Assembly (NCBI GenBank): GCA_913020705.1 | Contig: CAJWBY010000007.1 | Span: forward strand, 1-61,493 | Length of the DNA: 61,493 nt | Direction: 5' to 3' | DNA from: an uncultured Colwellia sp. | GTDB taxonomy: Bacteria; Pseudomonadota; Gammaproteobacteria; Enterobacterales; Alteromonadaceae | Made by a program: the position numbers and the translations under genes | Shown here: piece after piece, positions 36,192-45,302 of the stretch | Numbering within the stretch: the stretch's first letter is position 1 | How the letters are laid out: every line of letters starts with the position of its first letter | Notes under the pieces: model-generated | The model's input: the letters and a program-made list of their open reading frames with translations, nothing else | Told to the model about the DNA's origin: nothing | The model's database searches: none

Positions 36192-36941
36192 TTATTCATT
36201 TAGGTATATTTTGCTAAATTCTATGAATTCAGGAGATTGAGATAACTTAATATAGGCTTCTTGCAATTTTTTTATTCGAACTTCATCAAAATTTGCTTTA
36301 CTGAAAGCATAATATATAGGGTCTCGATTGATAATCAATGGGTGAACATCGAGCAAGCTTTGTATTTCTTCTGGTAAATTTTCTATATAAATTTCATCAA
36401 CAACCCACGCATCAACTCTTCCCGTATTTAATAACTTTATACCGATATCATTATCTGCTAATTCTCTTAATTTTGTTTTTAGAATAATATTACTATCTAG
36501 TATGTGTGCAAATTCTTTACCAAAATAAGACCCTCGTTGAAGCATTAAAATAGCATCAAGGTTTTTCAGTTGTTCCCAAGATGTTATTAAAGGCAGCGAT
36601 TTTTTTATACTGACAATTCTTATTCTTTCGATTCTCAATGGGCCAATGAAGTGATAATACTCCTCACGAAGTTTATTTTTACTCATATTTAACATCAAAT
36701 CGACTTCACCGGTTTTAAGCATCTGTAAACCACGTGCCCACGGTGCTTCAATTGTTGTTAGTGTACAGCCTGCATTTTCTACTAAAGCACTGCCATATTT
36801 GATATCTAAACCTGTCCAGACATTATCTTTTTTTACAGACATTGGTGGAAATGAGTGCACCCTAAGTGAGATTTCACAAGAATAAGCTGAAAAATTAATA
36901 ATATATAAAGCAATGATTACAGAAATGTGTTTTATATTAAT
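36192..36941 (-). CDS. Periplasmic solute-binding protein (SBP_bac_3 fold), start codon apparently lost
   Basis: The mature part fits the family 3 solute-binding fold: 'WTGLDIKYGSALVENAG', 'WARGLQMLKTGEVDLMLNMS' and 'LLNTGRVDAWVVDE'. The first usable codon in the obvious ORF is GTG 36860, which would leave no signal peptide. Reading upstream in frame without a stop to 36941 gives 'INIKHISVIIALYIINFSAY', a good signal peptide, but its first codon is ATT, not ATG. The true start may be this ATT, or a start-codon mutation may have disabled export. About 249 residues, normal for the family. It is divergent from a TonB-dependent receptor. The ligand is unknown; many such stand-alone proteins bind amino acids. 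Confidence 0.75.
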   Translation of the reverse strand: MNIKHISVIIALYIINFSAYSCEISLRVHSFPPMSVKKDNVWTGLDIKYGSALVENAGCTLTTIEAPWARGLQMLKTGEVDLMLNMSKNKLREEYYHFIGPLRIERIRIVSIKKSLPLITSWEQLKNLDAILMLQRGSYFGKEFAHILDSNIILKTKLRELADNDIGIKLLNTGRVDAWVVDEIYIENLPEEIQSLLDVHPLIINRDPIYYAFSKANFDEVRIKKLQEAYIKLSQSPEFIEFSKIYLNE

Positions 36942-37300
36942 AGCTAATTACCTGCGATCTTTATAGTCATGGTTTATTGAATTGATTACATTTTGATTAA
37001 TACTAAAGTCTAGTATTTATTATAGTGATAAAATTTTGAAAAGTCTCGACTGACTAGATTATTGCCTCGATATACATTGAACTAAATAGTATTCTTATTG
37101 TTTCAGATCTTTAATGGTTAATTTCAGGAGTGTTTGGCCGAAATATTCAAATTTTTCAATACCCTCCTATATTTGACATACAATCAATTTATTCTATCTT
37201 TAAATGATAAAAGGAAGCTAAAATAGAGTAAACTTATATTGAGTTTTGGTAGTACCTCAACTTTTTGTTCGCTTTAAGTTATATATTTGAGAGGGAATAC
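36942..37300. other. Divergent promoter region, solute-binding protein and receptor
   Basis: About 360 bases without a credible ORF. It must contain promoters in both directions. No Fur-like box is visible, unlike the siderophore receptor region. Confidence 0.4.
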
Positions 37301-39664
37301 ATGCATCATAAACATCGCTTACAAAAATTTCCTTCTTTGATATTTTTAATTACAATACTATTGAGTTCAGCAACTTTTGCACAAAACCAAGATGTAGATA
37401 CATTACTTAATCTTAGTTTAGAAGAGTTACTGAATTTGACCGTATCGTCGGCATCTGGTGTGGAAGAAACTCTCCGTGATGCCCCTGCTGCAATGGTTAT
37501 CATTACTTCAACCGATATCAAACAACGCGGTTACACCAGTATTGACGAGATAATTCTTGATTTACCTGGGTTTGATAGCACTGTTACCAATGGTAATGGT
37601 GGTGTTATAACGTATCAGCGAGGATATCGTACACCCTTAACTCAACGAACCTTGATCCTAGTTAATGGCATAGTGGATAATCATTTATGGTATCACGAAG
37701 CTACTCTCTCGAAAAATTACCCTCTATCTAATATTGACAGGATTGAAGTATTGTATGGCCCTGCAGGTGCCGTATATGGACCAAATGCTTTTTTGGGAAT
37801 CATAAATTTAATAACATTCGATGCGAAAAATACTCATCAGAATGATAATTTCCTCAAAATTAATATTCAATCAGGAAGTTACAATAGCCAAAGTGTTGAC
37901 TTAACGTCTGGTGGTAATAAAGCAGATTTTACCTACAATTTATCGGCAAAATATTACACAAGTGATGAACCCGACATAGATGATCTATCGCCATGGGGTT
38001 TCGTTAGTAATGATCTATTGAGTAGTAAGGATATTTGGGGGCCCGTAATATACGATACAGCGCTAGCTAATAATTGTATGGCTGATGGCTGTCCCCATAG
38101 TACTAATGAAAATAACTTAGGTAGCTATAATGACCCACAAAGAGAATGGGGAATTATCGGCGATGTAAGCTTCAAAGACTTTACAATAGGTATAATAATG
38201 TGGGATATGAGCCATGGCTGGGGACCGCAATATCCCCATGATAGAGCACAACCCGGTGCTGAATGGTATAGAAACTCTCAACAATACTACCTTAAGCATA
38301 ATATAGCGATTAACGAACAACTACAAATTGATACCCTCATGCTTAACAGAATTAGTGGGAATGGCGGCTATTGGGTTGAAGCTTTCCCTGGTTCTAATGC
38401 ATTGTCTGGTCCAGATGCTTTGTCATATCTTACCATTTCAGATTGGAGGACTAACAATAAGAGTTTGCTATTTAAACAAGATTACGAATACGACTTTAGC
38501 GACACGCTAAAGATCAGTGCGGGAATTAAGCTTGAAAATAAAGAGCTTACAAAAGCTTACGATGCGTGTAGCTATTATGCCGAAACTTTTTGTTCATCTG
38601 GTTCACCTGAAACCGCTGGAGACGCTGTTGCACTTAGTACTGATAGCACTATTAATATTCAGTCCGGAACATTAAGTACTATGCCTGACGAAAATTTAGC
38701 AACATTAAGAGATAGAGGTATTTATGCCCAAGCAATTTGGAAAATATACGAATGGAGAATAAATGGGGGGCTTCGATACGACAAAAATAGTTTGTATGGT
38801 AGTTCGGTTAATCCAAGAGCTTCTGCAATTTATTACCTCTCTGAAAAGTCAACAGTCAAACTACTTTATGGCACAGCTTTTCAGGAGCCTGCGCCAATAC
38901 AATTATGGGGTGGCTGGAGCGGCCGGTCTGCAAATCCTAACCTCAAACCAGAAAAAGCGGAAAATTTTGAGCTTATCTATATGTATCAACAAGACAACTG
39001 GTTACATGACTTGTCATTGTTTACCGCGAGATATGAGAATGTAATCAAAGAAGAAGCAGAAAATGCAGGTAAACGCAGTACCATTGGTTTGGAATACCGT
39101 GGAAAATTTCAATACGCTAATTTTATTAATGGTGCGAACAATATTACCGGAAACATCTACTATACATATACTAAGTCCAGAAGTAGCGTTAGCTACGACC
39201 ATACAATTGATTTATGGGTAGGACAAGGGATCGAAAATTGTGATGAAATATTGGAAAAAAATATAGTGTTATACAATCCCTGTGATGATATGAATGCAGA
39301 ACTTGGAGATATTTCTCCCCACAAAATTAATGCAAGTATCAACATTCCAATAAATGATGCGTTAAATGTGAATATTAAAGCTAAGTGGGTAGCAAGTAAG
39401 GCACTTTATTTAAGAAATGCGTTAAGAGCAAAAGATACAAAAAATGATAGATACTTAACCGTAGATGCAAATATTACTTATAAGCTTGAATTTTTTCAAA
39501 TTGGTTTTAAAGTGAAAAATTTATTTGACGAAGAGTATTATCATTCCGGCGCTGAAGCAGCGGCTAGTGGAGACGATTTTGAACATCGTTCGCAAGGTTG
39601 GGCGAATTCACTAATTCCACAGACAAAACGGAACTTCATGATGACAATCAATATGGATTTTTAA
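37301..39664 (+). CDS. TonB-dependent outer-membrane receptor
   Basis: A 787-residue receptor with a signal peptide (about 1-28, cleavage after 'SSATFA'), a short N-terminal 'LSLEELLNLTVSSAS' segment that is characteristic of one receptor class, a plug ('APAAMVIITSTDIKQRGY', 'RIEVLYGPAGAVYGPNAF') and a barrel whose last strand is 'NFMMTINMDF', ending in Phe as usual. The ATG at 37301 with GAGAGGGA is chosen over a TTG at 37265. Substrate unknown; the divergent solute-binding gene suggests a shared uptake role. The gap to 39955 (291 bases) holds nothing I can identify. Confidence 0.92.
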   Translation: MHHKHRLQKFPSLIFLITILLSSATFAQNQDVDTLLNLSLEELLNLTVSSASGVEETLRDAPAAMVIITSTDIKQRGYTSIDEIILDLPGFDSTVTNGNGGVITYQRGYRTPLTQRTLILVNGIVDNHLWYHEATLSKNYPLSNIDRIEVLYGPAGAVYGPNAFLGIINLITFDAKNTHQNDNFLKINIQSGSYNSQSVDLTSGGNKADFTYNLSAKYYTSDEPDIDDLSPWGFVSNDLLSSKDIWGPVIYDTALANNCMADGCPHSTNENNLGSYNDPQREWGIIGDVSFKDFTIGIIMWDMSHGWGPQYPHDRAQPGAEWYRNSQQYYLKHNIAINEQLQIDTLMLNRISGNGGYWVEAFPGSNALSGPDALSYLTISDWRTNNKSLLFKQDYEYDFSDTLKISAGIKLENKELTKAYDACSYYAETFCSSGSPETAGDAVALSTDSTINIQSGTLSTMPDENLATLRDRGIYAQAIWKIYEWRINGGLRYDKNSLYGSSVNPRASAIYYLSEKSTVKLLYGTAFQEPAPIQLWGGWSGRSANPNLKPEKAENFELIYMYQQDNWLHDLSLFTARYENVIKEEAENAGKRSTIGLEYRGKFQYANFINGANNITGNIYYTYTKSRSSVSYDHTIDLWVGQGIENCDEILEKNIVLYNPCDDMNAELGDISPHKINASINIPINDALNVNIKAKWVASKALYLRNALRAKDTKNDRYLTVDANITYKLEFFQIGFKVKNLFDEEYYHSGAEAAASGDDFEHRSQGWANSLIPQTKRNFMMTINMDF

Positions 39665-39955
39665 CTGATGAACTATTAAAAATTGCTCCACAACTCTCGA
39701 TAGAGAAATAAACTTATCTCTAATGGGCTCTGATTTGCTAATCACAAAGCGAACAAATAAGTTCGTTTACAACTCGTACTCTTCATAATAAATGTGATAA
39801 CAGTTTAGCAAAACTATTACGCGGTAAAGATTAATAGCCATTGTAGTATTCATCGTTATGAATCTAAATGAATAAATTGCAAAAATGTATTGGTAAATGT
39901 TTAATGGAATAGCGACAATACCGTTAATCTCCGTTTTATGTTTTTAGGAAAAAAA

Positions 39956-40213
39956 ATGAATCCAATTATTCAAGCCTTAACAGAATTAAATGTCAGTGAA
40001 GATAAAATTAAAGAACTTTTTCAAGTGCTGACTGAAAACCCAATGATGGCAATGATGAATATTCAAGCTTTAGGTTTACCACCAGAAAAACTTCAATCAA
40101 TTATGATGATGGTGATGTCTAGCCCTGATTTAATTAAAGAAGCTGTGGAAGAATTAGGTTTAGACTTTGCTAAAGTAGAAGCAGCAAAAGCTAAGTTAAA
40201 AGAAAATCAATAA
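39956..40213 (+). CDS. DUF2999-type small protein
   Basis: An 85-residue Met-rich helical protein ('NPMMAMMNIQALGLPPEKLQ', 'EAVEELGLDFAKVEAAKAKL'). It resembles DUF2999 (found in Vibrio and Shewanella), whose function is unknown. ATG 39956 with TAGGAAA upstream is preferred to ATG 39938. It lies 20 bases before a zinc-ribbon gene on the same strand. Confidence 0.7.
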   Translation: MNPIIQALTELNVSEDKIKELFQVLTENPMMAMMNIQALGLPPEKLQSIMMMVMSSPDLIKEAVEELGLDFAKVEAAKAKLKENQ

Positions 40214-40233
40214 CAGCTCACGTCACTTTATTG

Positions 40234-40485
40234 ATGGCTAAGCCTAATAAGAAAGCGCCTGAAAAGTCAGTAGATATTTACTGCAATAAGTGTAGAACAC
40301 CTTTGTACAAGTATAAAAAGGGTGGCAAAGGGGCTTTAATTAAATGCTTTAAAGAACGAATTGTTAAAGACTTTACCGTTACACCATGTGTTTGCCCAAA
40401 TTGTGAAACTGTTTTTGCACGTGAAATGCTTATTCGTGGCATGCCTGCTTTTAAAATGGTTGGTGGTAAAGTAACTTTTAAATAG
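40234..40485 (+). CDS. Small zinc-ribbon protein
   Basis: An 83-residue basic protein with two CxxC pairs: 'YCNKCRTPLYKYKKGGKG' near the start and 'CVCPNCETVFAREML' in the second half, separated by about 36 residues. This suggests a single zinc-ribbon that may bind nucleic acid. Start ATG 40234; the codon before it is TTG. Probably an operon with the DUF2999 gene and the DUF924 gene. Confidence 0.8.
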   Translation: MAKPNKKAPEKSVDIYCNKCRTPLYKYKKGGKGALIKCFKERIVKDFTVTPCVCPNCETVFAREMLIRGMPAFKMVGGKVTFK

Positions 40486-40517
40486 TTTGGATGAATCATA
40501 TCGTGAAGGAGTCCTAG

Positions 40518-41057
40518 ATGAATGTTGATGATATTATAAATTTTTGGTTTGAAGAGCTAGATCAATCACAATGGTGGATTAAAGACTTAGCGTTAGATCA
40601 ATTAATTATCGATAGATTTTCGGCTATACATCAGTCGGCAAATGATTGTGAACTATTTGAGTGGCGCTCCTCTCCTAGAGGAAAGCTTGCTGAAATAATT
40701 ATTCTTGATCAGTTTTCTCGAAATATGTACCGCAATACACCTCGCTCTTTTAGTTCAGACCCATTAGCTTTAGCGCTTGCTCAAGAAGCTATATCTGTAG
40801 GGGCAGACAAGCATTTAAATGCTATTGAAAGAAATTTTCTGTATATGCCTTTTATGCACAGTGAATCTATTGTAATACATGAAGTTGCAGTTAAGCTATA
40901 TCTGGATAACGGTGTTGATTCCAGTATCGATTTTGAAAATAAACATAAAATCATAATAGAAAAATTTGGGCGTTACCCTCATCGAAATATAATACTCAAC
41001 AGAAAATCAAATCATGAAGAAATTGAGTTTTTAACTCAAGCCAATTCTTCTTTTTAA
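40518..41057 (+). CDS. DUF924 family protein
   Basis: A 179-residue protein of the DUF924 family: 'DIINFWFEELDQSQWW' at the start, 'RGKLAEIIILDQFSRNMYR', 'ERNFLYMPFMHSES' and 'FGRYPHRN'. The fold is TPR-like all-helical; function unknown. AAGGAG lies 8 bases before the ATG. It precedes the split RDD gene. Confidence 0.92.
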   Translation: MNVDDIINFWFEELDQSQWWIKDLALDQLIIDRFSAIHQSANDCELFEWRSSPRGKLAEIIILDQFSRNMYRNTPRSFSSDPLALALAQEAISVGADKHLNAIERNFLYMPFMHSESIVIHEVAVKLYLDNGVDSSIDFENKHKIIIEKFGRYPHRNIILNRKSNHEEIEFLTQANSSF

Positions 41058-41076
41058 TTAAGGAATAGTAATTTAC

Positions 41077-41199
41077 ATGGATTCAAAAATAGACTTTACG
41101 TCATATACTTTAGAAGAACTAAAATCAGCAGCAGAATTTATAGATAGCGATACATACCCTGAAAGAGCTGAAGAACTTAATCAGTTGATACAAGAATAA
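41077..41199 (+). CDS. Short ORF with YPER motif, probably the cut-off N-terminus of the RDD protein
   Basis: A 40-residue ORF ('YTLEELKSAAEFID', 'TYPERAEELNQLIQE') with AAGGA upstream. The motif resembles N-terminal segments found in front of membrane domains in other gammaproteobacterial proteins (from memory). It lies in the same reading frame as the next ORF and is separated from it only by TAA, TCC and the GTG start. A nonsense change in a once-fused gene is the simplest reading; a genuine two-cistron arrangement is possible. Confidence 0.6.
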   Translation: MDSKIDFTSYTLEELKSAAEFIDSDTYPERAEELNQLIQE

Positions 41200-41202
41200 T
41201 CC

Positions 41203-41694
41203 GTGACTAACCTCGAGCAAGCTGCTAACACTGATGATATTGACAACACCAAACGTGTTGGTGGGAAAGCAACAAGAGGTGACCGGTTTATTTCAGCACT
41301 GATAGATGGAATTATTGGTATGGTAGCTTCGATACCAATATTTATGTATGTAGATTTTGATGAACTCGCAGAGCCTTCTTTTTTATTAGGTCTGTCTTTA
41401 TTAGTGTATGGGTTAGTGATTAGCTTTATATTGCACGGTTATCTTTTGTATCATTATGGACAAACTATTGGAAAAAATTTCATGTCCATTCGTATTGAAA
41501 ATTTAGATGATACTAAAGCTGATTTATCTACTATTTATTTGAAAAGAATCTTACCTATGCAAGTAGTGGCGATAATTCCCTTTGGTGGTCAAATTATCGC
41601 TGGTCTTGTTAACCCACTCTTTATTTTTGGTAAAGAAAAACGCTGTGTTCATGACTATATAGCAAAAACAAAAGTGTGTTATACAAATAACTAG
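41203..41694 (+). CDS. RDD-family membrane protein
   Basis: A 163-residue protein with the RDD start motif in 'KATRGDRFISALIDGI', two or three TM helices (about 34-54, 64-84, 115-135) and the second conserved part 'YHYGQTIGKNFMSIRI'. RDD proteins are small inner-membrane proteins, some linked to ion or osmotic homeostasis; function here is unknown. It starts with GTG, without a clear ribosome site, only 3 bases after the preceding in-frame stop. Confidence 0.85.
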   Translation: MTNLEQAANTDDIDNTKRVGGKATRGDRFISALIDGIIGMVASIPIFMYVDFDELAEPSFLLGLSLLVYGLVISFILHGYLLYHYGQTIGKNFMSIRIENLDDTKADLSTIYLKRILPMQVVAIIPFGGQIIAGLVNPLFIFGKEKRCVHDYIAKTKVCYTNN

Positions 41695-41723
41695 TCATTA
41701 AGGCCTTGGTTAATATTCACGTT

Positions 41724-41774
41724 AAGTTGCATCGTTTTATTGTCTTACACGTTAAATAAAAGATGCAACTTTTT
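41724..41774. terminator. Hairpin between convergent RDD and U32 genes
   Basis: AAGTTGCATC (41724-41733) pairs with GATGCAACTT (41762-41771), followed by Ts. The loop is long (28 bases), which weakens the case. Confidence 0.5.
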
Positions 41775-41792
41775 GAATTATATTACTATTCT

Positions 41793-44105
41793 CTACAAGC
41801 CTGTATGGTATTGGCTGTCAGTTGACTCTGGTACCATAATATTTAGTGTTTCTGGCACGGTAGAATTACCTTTAAGTAACTCCTCAAACTGAGTAATTAA
41901 TAATGCTTTTTCAGGCATTTTTTTATCACCTGAACCGATATTGGTTAAATCAATCATAAAACCGTCAAATAAGTCACTCAAGTCTTCAATAATCTCAGTG
42001 TTTAAAAACTGATCTTGATTGTAAATACTTGGGTAGCCAGCTTTTTGCTTGTCGATGGCAAACGAAACGCCTTTCAAGTTAGTGATACTGGTGGATTTAT
42101 CACATGAAAGCATGCATCCGTTATCTATACGTGGTTTTTCACAGCCAACACTTTGTTGGAAGAAACATTGTCTGCTGGCCATTAATAAAATAGGGTGGTA
42201 AATACTGTAGAAGAGTTTGAAGTTTTCAGGGCGAGCAATATTTCTAATCTGCTGGCGATTAATTTCATTAGAAATAAACGCACCTTTACAATCAAATCCT
42301 TCCTGCATCGCAAGTAAAGCGTAAGAGTTAGTGGTATTTAAAAACGGACCTGCTATCCATTGGATACCTAAACGATTTGCTTCATAAGCGATACCGGTAT
42401 TATTCGTAACAATCAGCTCAGGTCTTACTTGCTCTAAAATATTTACTGCTACATCGTAATCTTTACCGATTAACACCGAAGAAAACCAAGGGATCAGACG
42501 AGGGTTCTCTTTGAGAAAACCAACATATTTAGTACAGCCACGTTTGTAAGCTTCAGGTAGTTTAAAGTAAATGTCAGCAGTAGTTAAACTCGCTAACTCT
42601 ACATCGCTTTCATCACAAATCAGTATTGATAATTCAGCTTTAGCATCAACTGGGGCTGTTATCTTTGGATGTCTTACTAACTTAGGTAACTGAACTTCTG
42701 CTATTACTGGCTTTGAGTTGTTTAACAATAATGCAGCTTGATTTTTTAACACGGTTAATTCTTTAAAAGGAATACTTAGCCCGTCATCTAAAGCGTGTGT
42801 ACACAATTCTATTAAGTTGAACTCAGCATTGTTGAAACTTTTAAAGCGTTTTTCAACCGTTTCTCTATCAATACTTAATTTACCACTTTTTACTAAGTTA
42901 CTGTGTGATTTAAGCTCAAAGCTTTTTATGTCAACGCCTTTGTCACTATCGTTAGCATCAGCAAAAGGCTGCTGCTGAGAAAGTTCTTTGGTTGTCACGG
43001 TTAACGTTAGTGGTTGATCCAATTTTCCTGAGATAGTTAGCGTTAACTGTATTTTATCAATAGATAAATGTTTTATTTTATCGTCAACAGAAGCGTTTAT
43101 CAGTTGTTTTTCATCATTAAGTTCTTGTTCAACTTCCTGAATTTGTACAACAGATATAGCATTGCTTTGATCAACAGCGTGATATTTAGAATTATCACGA
43201 GGATTTTCAATAAACATTGACTGGTTTAAATCACCACGTAAAAAGGCGTTTGAAAAGTCGCGGTTAAATACTTTGTATAGACGTTCACCATCTTCAAGCA
43301 GTTCGCCAGTTTTCAGAAAACCATCAATTTGTTTACGAAAACTATCAACAACCGTGTGAACGTAGCTAGCACCTTTAATTCGACCTTCAATTTTAAATGA
43401 ATGGACACCCGCCTCAATCAGCGCAGGTAAATCAAAAAATGCCGAATTATCTTTAATGTTTAACGGGAATTTATTACCTGTTTCTGTTGGTTGATATTCT
43501 TCACGACAGGCTTGACTACAACGCCCACGATTACCTGAATTTCCGACACTGGCTGACGTTGAATAACATAAACCAGAAAATGCGACACATAGAGAGCCAT
43601 GCACAAACACTTCGACTAAGGTTTCGTGTTCTCTACCTGCTGCTGTCATCGCGGTAATTTCACGTAAATTTAATTCTCTTGATAAGTTGACACGTGAAGC
43701 ACCTAACTTTTTCAAGAAGGGAATTTGACCGACATTATGGGTAGTTAATTGAGTTGATGCGTGAATGTCTAGTGTTGGAAAGTGCTTTTTAAGTAGATAG
43801 AACATGCCAATATCTTGGACAATAACACCATCAAGGGTGGTATTAGCAAGTTTGGTTAATAATTTTGCGAGTGAAGTAAATTCGCGTTCTAAAATGACAA
43901 CATTCAATGTTAAAAATATTTCACATTGATAACGATGCGCTAAGCGAATAACACCAACAAGTTGATCAAATGAGATATTAGTAGCACGATTTCGGGCGTT
44001 AAACGTATCTAGGCCACAATAAACGGCATCGGCGCCAGCAATAATTGCTGCTTTAATTGCTTCGACATCACCGCCGGGTGCTAATAATTCTATTTTTGGA
44101 TCCAT
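41793..44105 (-). CDS. Peptidase U32-family protein, probable 23S rRNA hydroxylase RlhA
   Basis: A 770-residue U32-family protein beginning 'IELLAPGGDVEAIKAAIIAG'. It has 'HASTQLTTHN', the Cys-rich 'CFSGLCYSTSAS' ... 'RGRCSQACREEY' segment (in the form 'AFSGLCYSTS') and a later Cys cluster 'SRQCFFQQSVGCEKP' ... 'NGCMLSCDKS' that could bind an Fe-S cluster. The N-terminal two thirds resemble RlhA (YdcP), which hydroxylates C2501 of 23S rRNA; E. coli RlhA is about 653 residues, so this protein has an extra C-terminal part. Despite the name, U32 proteins need not be proteases. Confidence 0.82.
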   Translation of the reverse strand: MDPKIELLAPGGDVEAIKAAIIAGADAVYCGLDTFNARNRATNISFDQLVGVIRLAHRYQCEIFLTLNVVILEREFTSLAKLLTKLANTTLDGVIVQDIGMFYLLKKHFPTLDIHASTQLTTHNVGQIPFLKKLGASRVNLSRELNLREITAMTAAGREHETLVEVFVHGSLCVAFSGLCYSTSASVGNSGNRGRCSQACREEYQPTETGNKFPLNIKDNSAFFDLPALIEAGVHSFKIEGRIKGASYVHTVVDSFRKQIDGFLKTGELLEDGERLYKVFNRDFSNAFLRGDLNQSMFIENPRDNSKYHAVDQSNAISVVQIQEVEQELNDEKQLINASVDDKIKHLSIDKIQLTLTISGKLDQPLTLTVTTKELSQQQPFADANDSDKGVDIKSFELKSHSNLVKSGKLSIDRETVEKRFKSFNNAEFNLIELCTHALDDGLSIPFKELTVLKNQAALLLNNSKPVIAEVQLPKLVRHPKITAPVDAKAELSILICDESDVELASLTTADIYFKLPEAYKRGCTKYVGFLKENPRLIPWFSSVLIGKDYDVAVNILEQVRPELIVTNNTGIAYEANRLGIQWIAGPFLNTTNSYALLAMQEGFDCKGAFISNEINRQQIRNIARPENFKLFYSIYHPILLMASRQCFFQQSVGCEKPRIDNGCMLSCDKSTSITNLKGVSFAIDKQKAGYPSIYNQDQFLNTEIIEDLSDLFDGFMIDLTNIGSGDKKMPEKALLITQFEELLKGNSTVPETLNIMVPESTDSQYHTGL

Positions 44106-44218
44106 GGGGTCACTTATCTTTCACTTAAATTTAAAGGTGGCGATTTTACCGATATATTTCCTCAATGAATACCGTTAAAGTAACTTATTCTTGTATATTT
44201 TTTATAAAAAAAATCACC

Positions 44219-44899
44219 ATGACGTCAAATTTAACCTTACCTGTCCTTTATTCACTTCGAAACTGTCCGTATGCCATGCGTGCCAGAGTCGCAATATATT
44301 ATGCAAAACAAAAAGTTGCACTTCGAGATTTGGTTTTAAGTAACAAACCGGATGAAATGCTTGCAGCATCTCCTAAAGGAACAGTTCCAGTTCTAGTTAT
44401 AGGAAATGAATTTGAACAGCCCCAAGTAATTGATGAAAGTTTAGAGGTTATGTTATGGGCTTTAAATGAAAGTGACCCCGATAATTTATTGCATGGTGAA
44501 ACACCTCACTTATTACCAGAGATGTTATCGCTTATTTCACAGTTCGATAATGAATTTAAAACATGCTTTGATAAATATCAATGTGCAAAACGTTACCATG
44601 AAGACACTCTTGAAAATGACCGAAAAGCTTGTGAAAAATACATTATGGATTTAGAACAACGATTACAGGTCAACGATTTCCTTATGTCTGACAAAAATAG
44701 TTTAGCAGATATCGCCTTGTTACCTTTCATTCGTAAATTCTCAAAAGTAGAGCGCCAATGGTATTTACAATCACCATACCCCAAATTACGAGCGTGGTTA
44801 AATCAATATTTACAGAGTCGTATGTTTAGCAAGGTTATGACCCAATACCCATTGTGGATGGATAAAGGAGAGCTCACCATTTTTGGAGGAGAGACTTAA
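44219..44899 (+). CDS. Glutathione S-transferase family protein
   Basis: A 226-residue protein with an N-terminal thioredoxin-like domain carrying 'LRNCPYAMRARVAI' (CPYA, glutaredoxin-like Cys), 'SPKGTVPVLV' with the cis-Pro, and 'IDESLEVMLW', then an all-helical C-terminal domain. It acts as a cytoplasmic thiol enzyme; substrate unknown. ATG 44219 is chosen over an ORF start at 44165, which adds 18 non-family residues. A dyad at 44919-44937 lies just after the gene. Confidence 0.88.
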   Translation: MTSNLTLPVLYSLRNCPYAMRARVAIYYAKQKVALRDLVLSNKPDEMLAASPKGTVPVLVIGNEFEQPQVIDESLEVMLWALNESDPDNLLHGETPHLLPEMLSLISQFDNEFKTCFDKYQCAKRYHEDTLENDRKACEKYIMDLEQRLQVNDFLMSDKNSLADIALLPFIRKFSKVERQWYLQSPYPKLRAWLNQYLQSRMFSKVMTQYPLWMDKGELTIFGGET

Positions 44900-45065
44900 A
44901 ATTTATTTTCTGAGGTTTTCTTAAGCTTTCCTTAAGAATACTGCTTTATGATTAAAATTAATTCTTACTCTTGATGGTATTTCAGTGAACACATCTTGTG
45001 AAAAATAACGCTATAAACATACTTTTGTTCTGTAATTCAAAAGAAAAAAATAATGAGGCTTTGAA

Positions 45066-45290
45066 ATGAATCATACATTTAAATATTCACTGGTTTTTGC
45101 TGCGGTTACTGTAGCGTCTGGTTGTTCTAGCTTAGGTGTTGAACCTTGGGAACGAGATTTACTAGCAAAAGAGCAAATGGCATTAATTTCTTCACCTATA
45201 GATGCATCGCTTGATGACCATATTTACTTTAGTAAAGAAGCATCAAGCGGCGGAAAAAGTTTTGGCGGCGGTGGTTGCGGTTGTAATTAA
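45066..45290 (+). CDS. DUF4266 small lipoprotein with Gly-rich CGC tail
   Basis: A 74-residue protein with a lipobox ('VTVASGC', lipidated Cys about 20) and a short DUF4266 body ('LGVEPWERDLLAKEQM'), ending in 'SSGGKSFGGGGCGCN'. The C-terminal Gly-rich Cys-Gly-Cys is the most striking feature and could bind metal, form a disulfide or be modified; none of this is shown. It is 12 bases before the DUF3570 gene and belongs to the same unit. Exposure to the periplasm is expected from the lipobox. Confidence 0.85.
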   Translation: MNHTFKYSLVFAAVTVASGCSSLGVEPWERDLLAKEQMALISSPIDASLDDHIYFSKEASSGGKSFGGGGCGCN

Positions 45291-45302
45291 TAGGTGACGA
45301 AA

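Noticed and set aside
38763..39044. 93-codon ORF inside the TonB-dependent receptor
   Set aside because: Shadow frame of the receptor; no ribosome site and no family features.
41793..44105. Calling the U32-family protein a protease
   Set aside because: RlhA-type U32 proteins are RNA hydroxylases; the Cys clusters fit this better than a protease site.
44919..44937. TCTTAAG-CTTTC-CTTAAGA dyad between the GST and DUF4266 genes
   Set aside because: Short AT-rich dyad; could be a weak terminator or operator but no further support, so not listed as a feature.
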